Below are positions 1-5,791 of a stretch of 5,868 bases of DNA, one piece after another (within the stretch, counting starts at the first letter, position 1; each line of letters starts with the position of its first letter). Position numbers and translations under genes: made by a program. The notes under the pieces are model-generated. The model was not told the origin of the DNA, ran no database searches, and saw only the letters and a list, made by a program, of their open reading frames with translations. This DNA comes from Fimbriimonadaceae bacterium (GTDB lineage: Bacteria > Armatimonadota > Fimbriimonadia > Fimbriimonadales > Fimbriimonadaceae): contig JACMJO010000443.1 of assembly GCA_014380605.1 (NCBI GenBank), positions 1 through 5,868 of the forward strand, given 5' to 3'.

Positions 1-311
1 CAGATTCGGCGGCGGCGGCGATCGCGGTGGCGATCGATGCTTCGAAGCTGGTTTTGATGACGGACACGGACGGGGTTCTGGAAGACAAGGATCGACCCGA
101 GACCAGAATATCTAGCCTCAATTTGCGGGCGGCACGGGCGATGATTGGGGATGGCCGCGCGGATCGGGGGATGATTCCGAAGCTTGAAGCCGCAATCCAT
201 GCCTTGGAGCATGGGGTGGATCGAGTGCATTTGATCAACGGGGGAACGCTGAATGCGCTCTTGATCGAGGTTTTCACGGATGAGGGAATTGGGACGATGA
301 TGGAGTTATAG
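1..311 (+). CDS. argB: Acetylglutamate kinase, C-terminal part (5' end outside window)
   Basis: This is the 3' end of a gene entering from the left edge; the frame is open from base 3 and ends at TAG 309-311. The family phosphorylates N-acetyl-L-glutamate with ATP in the cytoplasm, the second step of arginine/ornithine biosynthesis. What is visible is the C-terminal, ATP-binding half typical of ArgB: an Ala-rich helix, then KLVLMTDTDGVL (the usual 'KLILLTDVDGVL'), a GMIPK motif after 'DGRADRG', the stretch RVHLINGG, and the ending LLIEVFTDEGIGTMM. These match the family closely in order and spacing. The GTG at 27 is an internal Val codon, not a start, because family-like sequence continues upstream of it. 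The N-terminal region that distinguishes arginine-feedback-inhibited enzymes is outside the window, so regulation cannot be judged. No arg neighbour follows; the next gene begins 270 bases away under its own promoter. Confidence 0.95.
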   Translation, partial: DSAAAAIAVAIDASKLVLMTDTDGVLEDKDRPETRISSLNLRAARAMIGDGRADRGMIPKLEAAIHALEHGVDRVHLINGGTLNALLIEVFTDEGIGTMMEL

Positions 312-322
312 CCTGGATTCCA

Positions 323-370
323 GGGTGAAGGGAATCAGGGACGAGGGACAAGGGAATTAGGGAATTAGGG
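323..370 (+). repeat. G-rich near-heptad repeat, seven GGG runs (possible G-quadruplex)
   Basis: GGG runs start at 323, 330, 338, 345, 352, 360 and 368, so the spacing is a regular 7-8 bases and the loops are 4-5 bases (units such as GGGAATC, GGGAATTA, GGGACGA). Four or more G3 runs with short loops meet the usual G-quadruplex pattern. It begins 11 bases after the argB stop, so it would lie in the argB 3' untranslated RNA with the G-rich strand transcribed. Similar G-rich heptads are known between genes in Xanthomonas and cyanobacteria. Bases 371-516, between this repeat and the next promoter, contain nothing I can identify apart from a short ATCCTAGGAT palindrome at 470-479. Confidence 0.75.
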
Positions 371-521
371 TCCAATCCGACAGGACTTTGCAATCAGATC
401 CCTCCACTCGCACAACGTTTGGCCATCGTGTCCGCATCGTCGTCGGGCTCGGTCCGGATGACGGGTTTGATCCTAGGATTTTTGGTTCCGCTTGTTTTCC
501 TTTCAAGATCTTCAAAAATTT

Positions 522-537
522 AACGACATTTGTCGTT
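522..537. promoter_or_regulatory. BlaI-type operator 1
   Basis: The sequence AACGACATTTGTCGTT is a perfect palindrome with 7-bp arms around a 2-base centre. It resembles the dyads with ACA...TGT cores that BlaI/MecI dimers bind. It covers the proposed -35 box and sits just upstream of the gene for a BlaI-family repressor, which makes it the likely autoregulatory site. It is the exact reverse complement of operator 2 and lies 36 bp from it centre to centre. Confidence 0.85.
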
Positions 538-558
538 TCTTGCACTATACTGCTCCTA
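523..558 (+). promoter_or_regulatory. Promoter of the blaI-M56 operon
   Basis: A -35 box ACGACA (523-528, four of six matches to TTGACA) and a -10 box TATACT (546-551, five of six matches) are separated by 17 bp. An A/T tract at 514-523 could act as an UP element. The predicted transcription start is near 558, giving a leader of only about 24 bases before the repressor ATG. Operator 1 overlaps the -35 box and operator 2 covers the start site and leader, so bound repressor would block the promoter. The start position is inferred from spacing only. Confidence 0.72.
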
Positions 559-574
559 ACGACAAATGTCGTTA
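557..574. promoter_or_regulatory. BlaI-type operator 2
   Basis: TAACGACAAATGTCGTTA is a perfect palindrome with 8-bp arms around AA. It covers the predicted transcription start and ends 7 bases before the repressor ATG. Together with operator 1 it gives the two-operator arrangement known from bla and mec regulatory regions, where one dimer site overlaps the promoter and another overlaps the start of transcription. Confidence 0.85.
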
Positions 575-581
575 AATTGAT

Positions 582-971
582 ATGAGCAGAAAACCAAGCA
601 TTGGAAGAGCCGAGGGAGAGGTACTTCGCTTCATCGCCGAGCGGGGCGGGGCGACGGTTACTGAAGTTGGCGATCATCTTGCCGAGACCAAGGGGCAGAC
701 CAGGAATACCGCCCTAAATATGATGGAGCGGTTGCGCCAGAAGGGATTTCTCGACCGGGAGAAGATCGATGGACTGTATCGCTACACTTCGGCTGACAGT
801 AAGGGCCGCATCTTCGAGGGATTCGTGGAGGATTTCGTAGATACGATGCTGGGCGGGTCGGTAGCTCCGCTTGTGGCCTACCTGGGCACCCGGGCAGAGG
901 TCGACGACAAGCAACTCGAGCAGTTGCGCCGACTCGTGAAGAGTCTGGAGGAGGGCCGTGATGACGCGTGA
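582..971 (+). CDS. BlaI/MecI/CopY-family transcriptional repressor
   Basis: A 129-residue cytoplasmic DNA-binding protein, close to the usual 120-130 residues of the penicillinase-repressor family. Residues about 6-72 form the winged helix: the opening 'GRAEGEVLRFI', a middle helix 'ATVTEVGDHL', a recognition-helix region around 'RNTALNMMERLRQKGFL', then the wing 'REKIDGLYRYT'. Residues about 80-125 are the helical dimerisation part, with the family pattern 'LGGSVAPLVAYLG' followed by an acidic/Leu helix 'LEQLRRLVKSLEE'. In the family, cleavage in this dimerisation region by the partner peptidase, or its action by another route, releases the operators. The ATG at 582 is chosen because it opens the conserved N-terminus, although no Shine-Dalgarno sequence precedes it. 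Two matching operators lie directly upstream, and the peptidase gene overlaps its 3' end. The natural signal is unknown, so the symbol blaI is not assigned. Confidence 0.95.
   Translation: MSRKPSIGRAEGEVLRFIAERGGATVTEVGDHLAETKGQTRNTALNMMERLRQKGFLDREKIDGLYRYTSADSKGRIFEGFVEDFVDTMLGGSVAPLVAYLGTRAEVDDKQLEQLRRLVKSLEEGRDDA
947..955 (+). promoter_or_regulatory. Ribosome binding site of the M56 peptidase, inside the repressor gene
   Basis: The run GGAGGAGGG contains a perfect AGGAGG (949-954) six bases before the ATG at 961 and three bases before the GTG at 958. The spacing favours ATG 961 as the start. The site lies within the last codons of the repressor, and the two genes overlap by 11 bases (14 if GTG is used), so their translation is probably coupled. 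Confidence 0.8.
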
Positions 972-3225
972 AACCCTTTTATTGATCGCTTTGCAGAGCG
1001 GGGCGCTTTTCTTAGCTTTGTGGGGAATTTTCCGGCTCGTGCCTTCTGTTCCGGCGGGGGCAAAAGCTTGGCTGTGGCGACTTGCGTTCCTGAAGCCACT
1101 GCTTAGCCTGCTTCCTTTCGCGGTGGTGACATTGCGGGTTTTGCCAGCGCCTGAAGCTGTGTCATCGGGCATGAATGAGACTTTCGAGTCCGCACCGATC
1201 GCCGGGCCACTCCATTTGGAGCCTGTTCAGTTCAGCAGCACCGCGCTAACCGTTGCTCCTGTGGAAACTTCGGGATCGCTCGTCGATCCTTTGCTCATCG
1301 CTTGGTATATGGGCGTGTTTGCCGTTGCCTGCTCCAGCTTGTGGGGCATGCGCCGATCCTTGCGCTTGGCTCATGAGGCATGTCCAGTTGCGAACTTGGA
1401 ACTAGTGGAAGCATTGGAGGAGCTACTTGAAAAAGCGAGGGTTGCTCGCCCAGTACGGCTTCTCTCGTCCTCGAAGGTGCGGAGCGCCATGTTGGTGGGA
1501 GGCAAGAACTACGCGATTGTCCTGCCTGCCGAGATCGTTAGCCACGGGTCGTTTGTGGACTTGCGCATGATGCTGGCCCATGAGGTGGCCCACATCGCTC
1601 GGCGCGACCTGATGTGGTTCGGGCTGACCACGGTCGTCCAATCCCTTTTCTTCTTCAATCCCATGGTTTGGGTGGCGGCCCGATGCTCTCGCCTCGACCA
1701 TGAATCGGCGACGGATCGCCACGCCATGATCCTGGCGGGAGTTCCCGTGAGAACCTATGCCGAGATGCTTTTGCGAGCAACGGTCGTGACCCGACAAAAC
1801 CTCGCACCGGGAAGCCTCCCGGTTGCCGCGTCGTATCGAACCATTCACCGGAGACTTCAAGCTATGAAACACTTCAACTCGAAACCGACACTTTGGAGAC
1901 GGACGGCCATCGCCGCGCTTGCCCTCTTGACCCTCTCGCTTTTGCCTGCCTATGAGCTTGCGGCCGCCGCTTGGCCAGGGGGACAGTTCCCTGAGGATAT
2001 GGCGCTAGACGAGCCGCAAGTTGCTGTGGCTCAAGCCTCCGCAAAGACATCTGCACAGGTCGCAAGGGCCAAAACCTTGCCAGTGGCCAACGCTCAGATA
2101 TCAGCCAAGACCTATGGAACCGTGCCCTTGAAGGTAGTCAAAGGAAAGAAAGGAAAGGCTAGGTACTACGTTTGGACTAAGAAGGGGTACGTGGAGGTAG
2201 AGGCCAAGGACGTTCAGGTATCCACCGTCATCGGGCTCTCACTTGGTAAGGTCGTCGGGGCAAAAGGCACGAGGCTCCGCGCTACCGCGGCGGCATTGGA
2301 ACCCATTGTTGCCAAGTCGACTCGCGCGACGACAGGAGTGCTGAATCCGATTCGAGCGGTTGCTGCTCCAACTAGCCAGATTAAGACAGCGGCAACGGAA
2401 CCAAGCATGGCGCTTATTCGAACCGCGCTTGAAGCCCAAGCGATAAGAGCTTCGAAGGGTACGACCGTCGCGACCGTGCCAGCTTTACTTCAAGCCGCTC
2501 GAACATCGGTTGCGTCGAGAGAGCCCCTTTCGACAGCAACGGTTGCCCGTAGCCTCGATTTGGCGAGGACAAATCTGACGCTGTCTCCAGCCGCCCGCGA
2601 GCTCAAGGTTCAGGGGGATCGGGCTAACCTCACAAACCTGCTTGCGAGGGATTTGGACAAATCTGTCAGCGGCCCGGCTACCCGCCTTACTCAAGGATTG
2701 GTCTCGACGACCATCGCGCAAGGCTTGACTGGGCCATTAACCGCACGTGCAGGCTTAATCTCCAATCTGCAAGAAAGACCGAGGACGGCTACATCGCTGT
2801 ACTCAACGGCGCTGTCGAAGAGCCTTTTGGCGAAGCCCGCACAGGTGGCGAAAGACAAGCGATATCAGGTGGTCTATGTAGGCGCCAACAAACTGACGAT
2901 CATCGACGCAAACGGCGCGACGAAGGTGTACGAGCTAGAACCTGGGACAGTCTATGAGCTAGAGGGCGGCACCTTGCGCCCCGTCAAGACTCAAAAGCCG
3001 TCAGCGGAGAAGAAGGCCGACAGTATGGTGGTCCGATACTATCTCGACACGGCAAAGTATCCGCGGCTCAAGCTCGACTATGATAAGTCGCTCCAGAAGT
3101 ACCGCTACTACTTCGATTCGAAGGTCGGCAATGCTTTCTACAGATACGCCGTCGAGAAGGATGGCAAGCTCAAGCCGGTGATCGTCGACAAGGACAAAGA
3201 TAAAGAGGAAGACAAAGAGGAATAG
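961..3225 (+). CDS. BlaR1/MecR1-like M56 zinc metallopeptidase with novel C-terminal sensor region
   Basis: An integral membrane sensor-protease of 754 residues (755 if GTG 958 is the start; numbering below uses 755). Hydrophobic segments lie at about 6-28, 38-62, 109-131 and 314-336. Arginines after segment 3 and before segment 4 place residues 132-313 in the cytoplasm. That domain holds the M56 zinc site HEVAH at 208-212, followed by RRD (215-217), and the third ligand Glu249 in 'DHESATD', 41 residues after the first His as in the family. 'FFFNP' replaces the usual 'FxxHP'. By analogy with BlaR1, an external signal should activate the protease and inactivate the overlapping repressor gene's product. 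The roughly 420 residues after segment 4 should be extracytoplasmic. They contain a basic Tyr-rich piece (391-420), an Ala/Thr/Leu/Arg-rich stretch (about 425-630), two Tyr/Val-rich beta-like pieces (634-676 and 689-743) and a charged tail of Asp, Lys and Glu. I see no penicillin-binding SxxK/KTG pattern, so beta-lactam sensing is not supported. Confidence 0.9.
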   Translation: MTRETLLLIALQSGALFLALWGIFRLVPSVPAGAKAWLWRLAFLKPLLSLLPFAVVTLRVLPAPEAVSSGMNETFESAPIAGPLHLEPVQFSSTALTVAPVETSGSLVDPLLIAWYMGVFAVACSSLWGMRRSLRLAHEACPVANLELVEALEELLEKARVARPVRLLSSSKVRSAMLVGGKNYAIVLPAEIVSHGSFVDLRMMLAHEVAHIARRDLMWFGLTTVVQSLFFFNPMVWVAARCSRLDHESATDRHAMILAGVPVRTYAEMLLRATVVTRQNLAPGSLPVAASYRTIHRRLQAMKHFNSKPTLWRRTAIAALALLTLSLLPAYELAAAAWPGGQFPEDMALDEPQVAVAQASAKTSAQVARAKTLPVANAQISAKTYGTVPLKVVKGKKGKARYYVWTKKGYVEVEAKDVQVSTVIGLSLGKVVGAKGTRLRATAAALEPIVAKSTRATTGVLNPIRAVAAPTSQIKTAATEPSMALIRTALEAQAIRASKGTTVATVPALLQAARTSVASREPLSTATVARSLDLARTNLTLSPAARELKVQGDRANLTNLLARDLDKSVSGPATRLTQGLVSTTIAQGLTGPLTARAGLISNLQERPRTATSLYSTALSKSLLAKPAQVAKDKRYQVVYVGANKLTIIDANGATKVYELEPGTVYELEGGTLRPVKTQKPSAEKKADSMVVRYYLDTAKYPRLKLDYDKSLQKYRYYFDSKVGNAFYRYAVEKDGKLKPVIVDKDKDKEEDKEE

Positions 3226-3236
3226 CAGGAGCGTGC

Positions 3237-3282
3237 GGACGGGCTTACATCGGGACCAATTCGGCAGATGTCAAGCCCGTCC
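3237..3282. terminator. Hairpin at the convergent gene junction (putative bidirectional terminator)
   Basis: GGACGGGCTT (3237-3246) pairs perfectly with AAGCCCGTCC (3273-3282), and the stem continues with ACATC (3247-3251) against GATGT (3267-3271), leaving C3272 bulged and a 15-base loop. This gives 15 base pairs, GC-rich at the base. It begins 11 bases after the M56 stop and includes the last codons and stop of the opposing phosphatase gene. No T-tract follows on either strand, so it is not a textbook intrinsic terminator; it could still end or protect both transcripts. Confidence 0.55.
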
Positions 3283-3949
3283 CCGGTTCCCATTCATATC
3301 TTCCAAAGAACTTGCCGTGAGATCCGCTTTGGCAGATCCACGTCGAACCGATCTTCAGCGGCATATCCAGAACCGTATGGCTATGGCCCCCGAGGATGAA
3401 GTCGATGTCTTCGGTCGACTGAGCAAGCTGTTGATCCTGCTTGAACCCAATGTGGGTGAGTGCGATTACGAGGTCGCAGGATTTCCTCAGTTCCTGGGCT
3501 ATAGCGATGGCCACTGGAATGGGTTGGGTCCAAATCATCTGGCTGAGAGACTTCGAGGCCATTTGATCGGTGACCATGGGAACCATGACGCCAAGGATGC
3601 CGACCCTAACCGAGCTGGATTCGATCTCAATCGATGGCGGCAGAAGACGGTTTCCTTCCTTGTCGTAAAGATTCGCACAGAGGATCGGGTGCTGATGGCC
3701 TGCGATTTTGGCTTCAAAGGTCGAGCGGAGGATGTGGGACTCTCGATTTCCCGGGACGCTTGCCGTGCATCTTAACTCGGCCAGCATTCCCCAGACCGAT
3801 TCCGGCTTGAGCGGGATCCCGAGATTTCCGGTCTTGATGCAGTCGCCGGTATCGAAGTAGAGATCAGCGTTGGCGCGTTCGGGGGACAGCACGGCGACTC
3901 GACGCTCATCGAGCGTTCCATGCAAGTCGTTGGTGTGGAGAATTCGCAA
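3245..3949 (-). CDS. Single-domain metallophosphatase of the 5'-nucleotidase (UshA-like) type
   Basis: A 234-residue protein matching the N-terminal calcineurin-like metallophosphatase domain of UshA/5'-nucleotidases. Metal-site motifs appear in order: 'ILHTNDLHG' with Asp8 and His10, 'DTGD' with Asp36, 'PGNRE' with Asn68, 'LTHIG' with His166 and 'GGHSH' with His189 and His191. The family hydrolyses phosphate esters, typically nucleotides, with a two-metal centre. Two things are odd. The usual 'GNHE' is GNRE, so the catalytic His is Arg69. The separate substrate-binding domain of about 200 residues found in UshA is absent, and the gene stops just after the phosphatase fold. There is no signal peptide, so it is probably cytoplasmic, unlike UshA. 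The start is a TTG (3947-3949) with no clear Shine-Dalgarno; an in-frame TAA lies two codons further upstream and any later start would lose the DLH motif. It converges on the M56 gene and diverges from the YHS gene. Substrate unknown. Confidence 0.87.
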   Translation of the reverse strand: MRILHTNDLHGTLDERRVAVLSPERANADLYFDTGDCIKTGNLGIPLKPESVWGMLAELRCTASVPGNRESHILRSTFEAKIAGHQHPILCANLYDKEGNRLLPPSIEIESSSVRVGILGVMVPMVTDQMASKSLSQMIWTQPIPVAIAIAQELRKSCDLVIALTHIGFKQDQQLAQSTEDIDFILGGHSHTVLDMPLKIGSTWICQSGSHGKFFGRYEWEPGTGLTSAELVPM

Positions 3950-4053
3950 GTTCGATTAGGATAACTTCTGGGGAACTTCCTTCGCTCGTAAACGTTTTGA
4001 GGTATCAAAGATGGAAAGGGCGTCTTGCCCCGAATTCTGGAGAAACTCAATTT

Positions 4054-4329
4054 ATGAAGAAGATCGCCCTATCCCTCGTTGTTGGCGCCCTCGCCGTTGG
4101 CGCATTTGCCCAGGCCAAGCCAAAGGCTCCTACGGAACTGGCTTGCGCAGTTATGCCATCCCACAAGGTGAAGATTGCCGACGCAACGAAGACGAAGATG
4201 TTTGCCGACTACAAGGGTCGACGCTATTTCTTCTGCTGTGCGGGCTGTCCAGCCGCTTTCAAGGCAACTCCCGCGAAGTATGCCAAGAAGGAACTCAGCA
4301 TCCCAACTCCGAAGTCGAAGAAAGCTTAA
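4054..4329 (+). CDS. Exported YHS-domain protein, putative metal-binding
   Basis: A 91-residue protein. Residues 1-20 are a signal peptide: MKK, a hydrophobic core 'IALSLVVGALAVGAF', and a probable cleavage after 'AFA' (residue 19). There is no lipobox. The mature part is a YHS domain, about 29-78: 'ACAVM', then 'FADYKGRRYFFCCAGCPAAFKATPAKYAKK', written here only to mark its key residues Tyr53, Tyr58, Cys61, Cys62, Cys65 and Tyr76. Cys31 with the CCxxC cluster could bind a metal; YHS/TRASH domains occur in copper and other heavy-metal handling proteins. A short Lys-rich tail follows. ATG 4054 is chosen over upstream in-frame starts because it begins the signal peptide and has GGAG 11 bases before it. 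The 104-base divergent gap upstream (3950-4053) should hold promoters for this gene and the phosphatase, but I could not pick convincing boxes. No metal transporter or redox partner is nearby, so the role remains open. Confidence 0.85.
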   Translation: MKKIALSLVVGALAVGAFAQAKPKAPTELACAVMPSHKVKIADATKTKMFADYKGRRYFFCCAGCPAAFKATPAKYAKKELSIPTPKSKKA

Positions 4330-4348
4330 CTGCGAGCGATGAAGATTT

Positions 4349-4381
4349 GAAAGCCTCCATCGTGGGGGCTTTCTTGGTTTT
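4349..4381 (+). terminator. Rho-independent terminator after the YHS gene
   Basis: GAAAGCCTCC (4349-4358) pairs with GGGGGCTTTC (4364-4373) as a 10-bp stem with one G-U pair, closed by the loop ATCGT, and is followed by TTGGTTTT. It starts 19 bases after the YHS stop. The T-tract is interrupted by GG but is adequate. It ends 12 bases before the xylulokinase ATG, so the two genes are probably transcribed separately unless it acts as an attenuator. Confidence 0.85.
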
Positions 4382-4393
4382 GGATGAGGTGAA

Positions 4394-5791
4394 ATGCCGT
4401 TCATGGCCAAATTGCTGGGCATTGACGTAGGGACGTCTGGGTGCAAAGTTCTGCTGATCGATGAGTCGGGGCATGTCTTGCGGCAGGCTTCATCGGAGTA
4501 TCCGCTGTCCGTGCCAAGGCCGATGTGGTCGGAACAGAATCCTGAGGATTGGTGGCAGGGAGTGCAAGCCTGCCTGAAAGAGATTGGCGAGCCAAATCCC
4601 GATGCGATCGGCCTTACTGGGCAAATGCACGGCGCCGTGTTTCTGGACGCCGCCGATGCGGTGATCAGGCCCGCGATCCTGTGGAACGATCAGCGCACGG
4701 CTGAAGAATGCGCCCAGATCGATGCTGTGGTTGGCGCAGAACTAGTTCGCGCGATCACCTGCAATCCGCCACTGACAGGATTCCAGCTTCCGAAGTTGCT
4801 TTGGCTTCGAAACCACGAACCCGAGAACTTCGCAAAGGTTAGATCCTTACTGCTTCCGAAGGATTACATCCGATTCAAGTTAAGCGGAGTTAAGGCCACC
4901 GAAGTTAGCGACGCGAGTGGAACTGGGGCTTTCGATGTCCCGAATCGTCGATGGTCTTCGGAGTTGATGGAGGCTATTGAAATCTCGCCTTCAGTCTTTC
5001 CAGAATCGTTCGAATCAGACGTTGTTTCAGGGCGGACACAGGCAAGCGACTATTTATCGGAAGGCATTCCCATTGTTGGCGGCGGGGGAGATCAGGCCGC
5101 AGGGGCCGTAGGCACGGGCGCGGTCGAGCCTGGAGTAGTGAGCGTCAGCCTCGGCACAAGCGGGGTCGTTTTCACGGCGATCGACAGGCCCCAATTCGAT
5201 CCGGGAGGGTCCGTCCACACGTTTTGCCATGCCAACCGATCTTGGCATGCGATGGGAGTCATGCTGGCTTGCGGGGGCGCGTTGAGGTGGTATCGGGATA
5301 GCTTTGGCAATGGGAGAACTTACGATCAGCTTGCGGCGATGGCTTCTGAAGTTGATCCAGGTTCCGAAGGGTTAACCTTCCTCCCCTATCTCACAGGCGA
5401 ACGAACGCCTCACAACGATCCAAATTCTCGGGCATCTTGGAGCGGAGCAACGCTGGCGCACGGGCCGTCGCACTTCGCGCGATCTGTGTTCGAAGGAATG
5501 TCGTTTGGGTTGCTGGATGGATTCTCGGCGTTGAAGGCGCTAGGAGCGACTTGCGACGAGGTACGAGTGACAAGCGGCGGAGCCAAGAGCAAGTTCTGGG
5601 TCCAAATGATCGCCGACGTCTTTCAGACTCCCTGCGTGACTTTGGAGTCGGACGAAGGACCGGCTTTTGGGGCGGCGATTCTGGCGGGAGTTGGTATCGG
5701 GCTATGGCCCTCGACATCGGTTGCATGCAATCAAGCAATTCGATCACGGAGCCTTCAGTTGGCAAAATGGCAGCAGCTGGCAGACCCTTGA
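4394..5791 (+). CDS. xylB: FGGY-family carbohydrate kinase, probable xylulokinase
   Basis: A 465-residue cytoplasmic sugar kinase. Xylulokinase phosphorylates D-xylulose with ATP to D-xylulose 5-phosphate, feeding the pentose phosphate pathway. Motifs in order: 'LLGIDVGTSGCK' with Asp11 (phosphate 1 loop), 'GLTGQMHGAVFLD' at 73-85 (the GQMHG signature typical of XylB), 'WNDQR' at 97-101, 'LLLPKDYIRFKLSG' at 152-165, 'GGGGDQAAGAVG' with the likely catalytic base Asp233, 'SLGTSG' at 252-257, 'LPYLTGERTPH' at 330-340 and 'VTSGGAKS' at 392-399. ATG 4394 has GAGGTGA at 4386-4392, close to the start; an alternative ATG at 4403 would give MAKLLGID. The C-terminus after residue about 448 is short and lacks the usual Tyr-rich final helix, so the protein is about 20 residues below the E. 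coli enzyme. There is no xylose isomerase or sugar transporter in view, so another ketose substrate cannot be excluded. Confidence 0.9.
   Translation: MPFMAKLLGIDVGTSGCKVLLIDESGHVLRQASSEYPLSVPRPMWSEQNPEDWWQGVQACLKEIGEPNPDAIGLTGQMHGAVFLDAADAVIRPAILWNDQRTAEECAQIDAVVGAELVRAITCNPPLTGFQLPKLLWLRNHEPENFAKVRSLLLPKDYIRFKLSGVKATEVSDASGTGAFDVPNRRWSSELMEAIEISPSVFPESFESDVVSGRTQASDYLSEGIPIVGGGGDQAAGAVGTGAVEPGVVSVSLGTSGVVFTAIDRPQFDPGGSVHTFCHANRSWHAMGVMLACGGALRWYRDSFGNGRTYDQLAAMASEVDPGSEGLTFLPYLTGERTPHNDPNSRASWSGATLAHGPSHFARSVFEGMSFGLLDGFSALKALGATCDEVRVTSGGAKSKFWVQMIADVFQTPCVTLESDEGPAFGAAILAGVGIGLWPSTSVACNQAIRSRSLQLAKWQQLADP

Noticed and set aside
357..677. Minus-strand and plus-strand small open frames through the operator region
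   Set aside because: They run through the promoter and operators and the repressor 5' end; the hydrophobic stretches come from the palindromes, and no ribosome binding site supports them.
714..1172. Minus-strand open frame across the repressor-peptidase junction
   Set aside because: It is antisense to two well-supported overlapping genes and resembles no family I know.
961..3225. Beta-lactam sensor (BlaR1 or MecR1 proper)
   Set aside because: The membrane and protease parts fit, but I could find no SxxK, SDN-like or KTG motif in proper order in the C-terminal region.
3233..3775. Plus-strand open frame of 180 codons starting with GTG after AGGAG
   Set aside because: It lies wholly antisense to the metallophosphatase, whose motifs are clear, and its translation shows no recognisable family features; the AGGAG is only one base from the GTG.
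3772..4050. Possible N-terminal extension or frameshift of the phosphatase in another minus-strand frame
   Set aside because: The phosphatase frame already begins with the usual family N-terminus (ILHTNDLHG directly after the start), so no frameshift is needed.
4011..4446. Alternative frames on both strands over the YHS gene
   Set aside because: The YHS frame has a signal peptide and the conserved cysteine pattern; the others are shadows.
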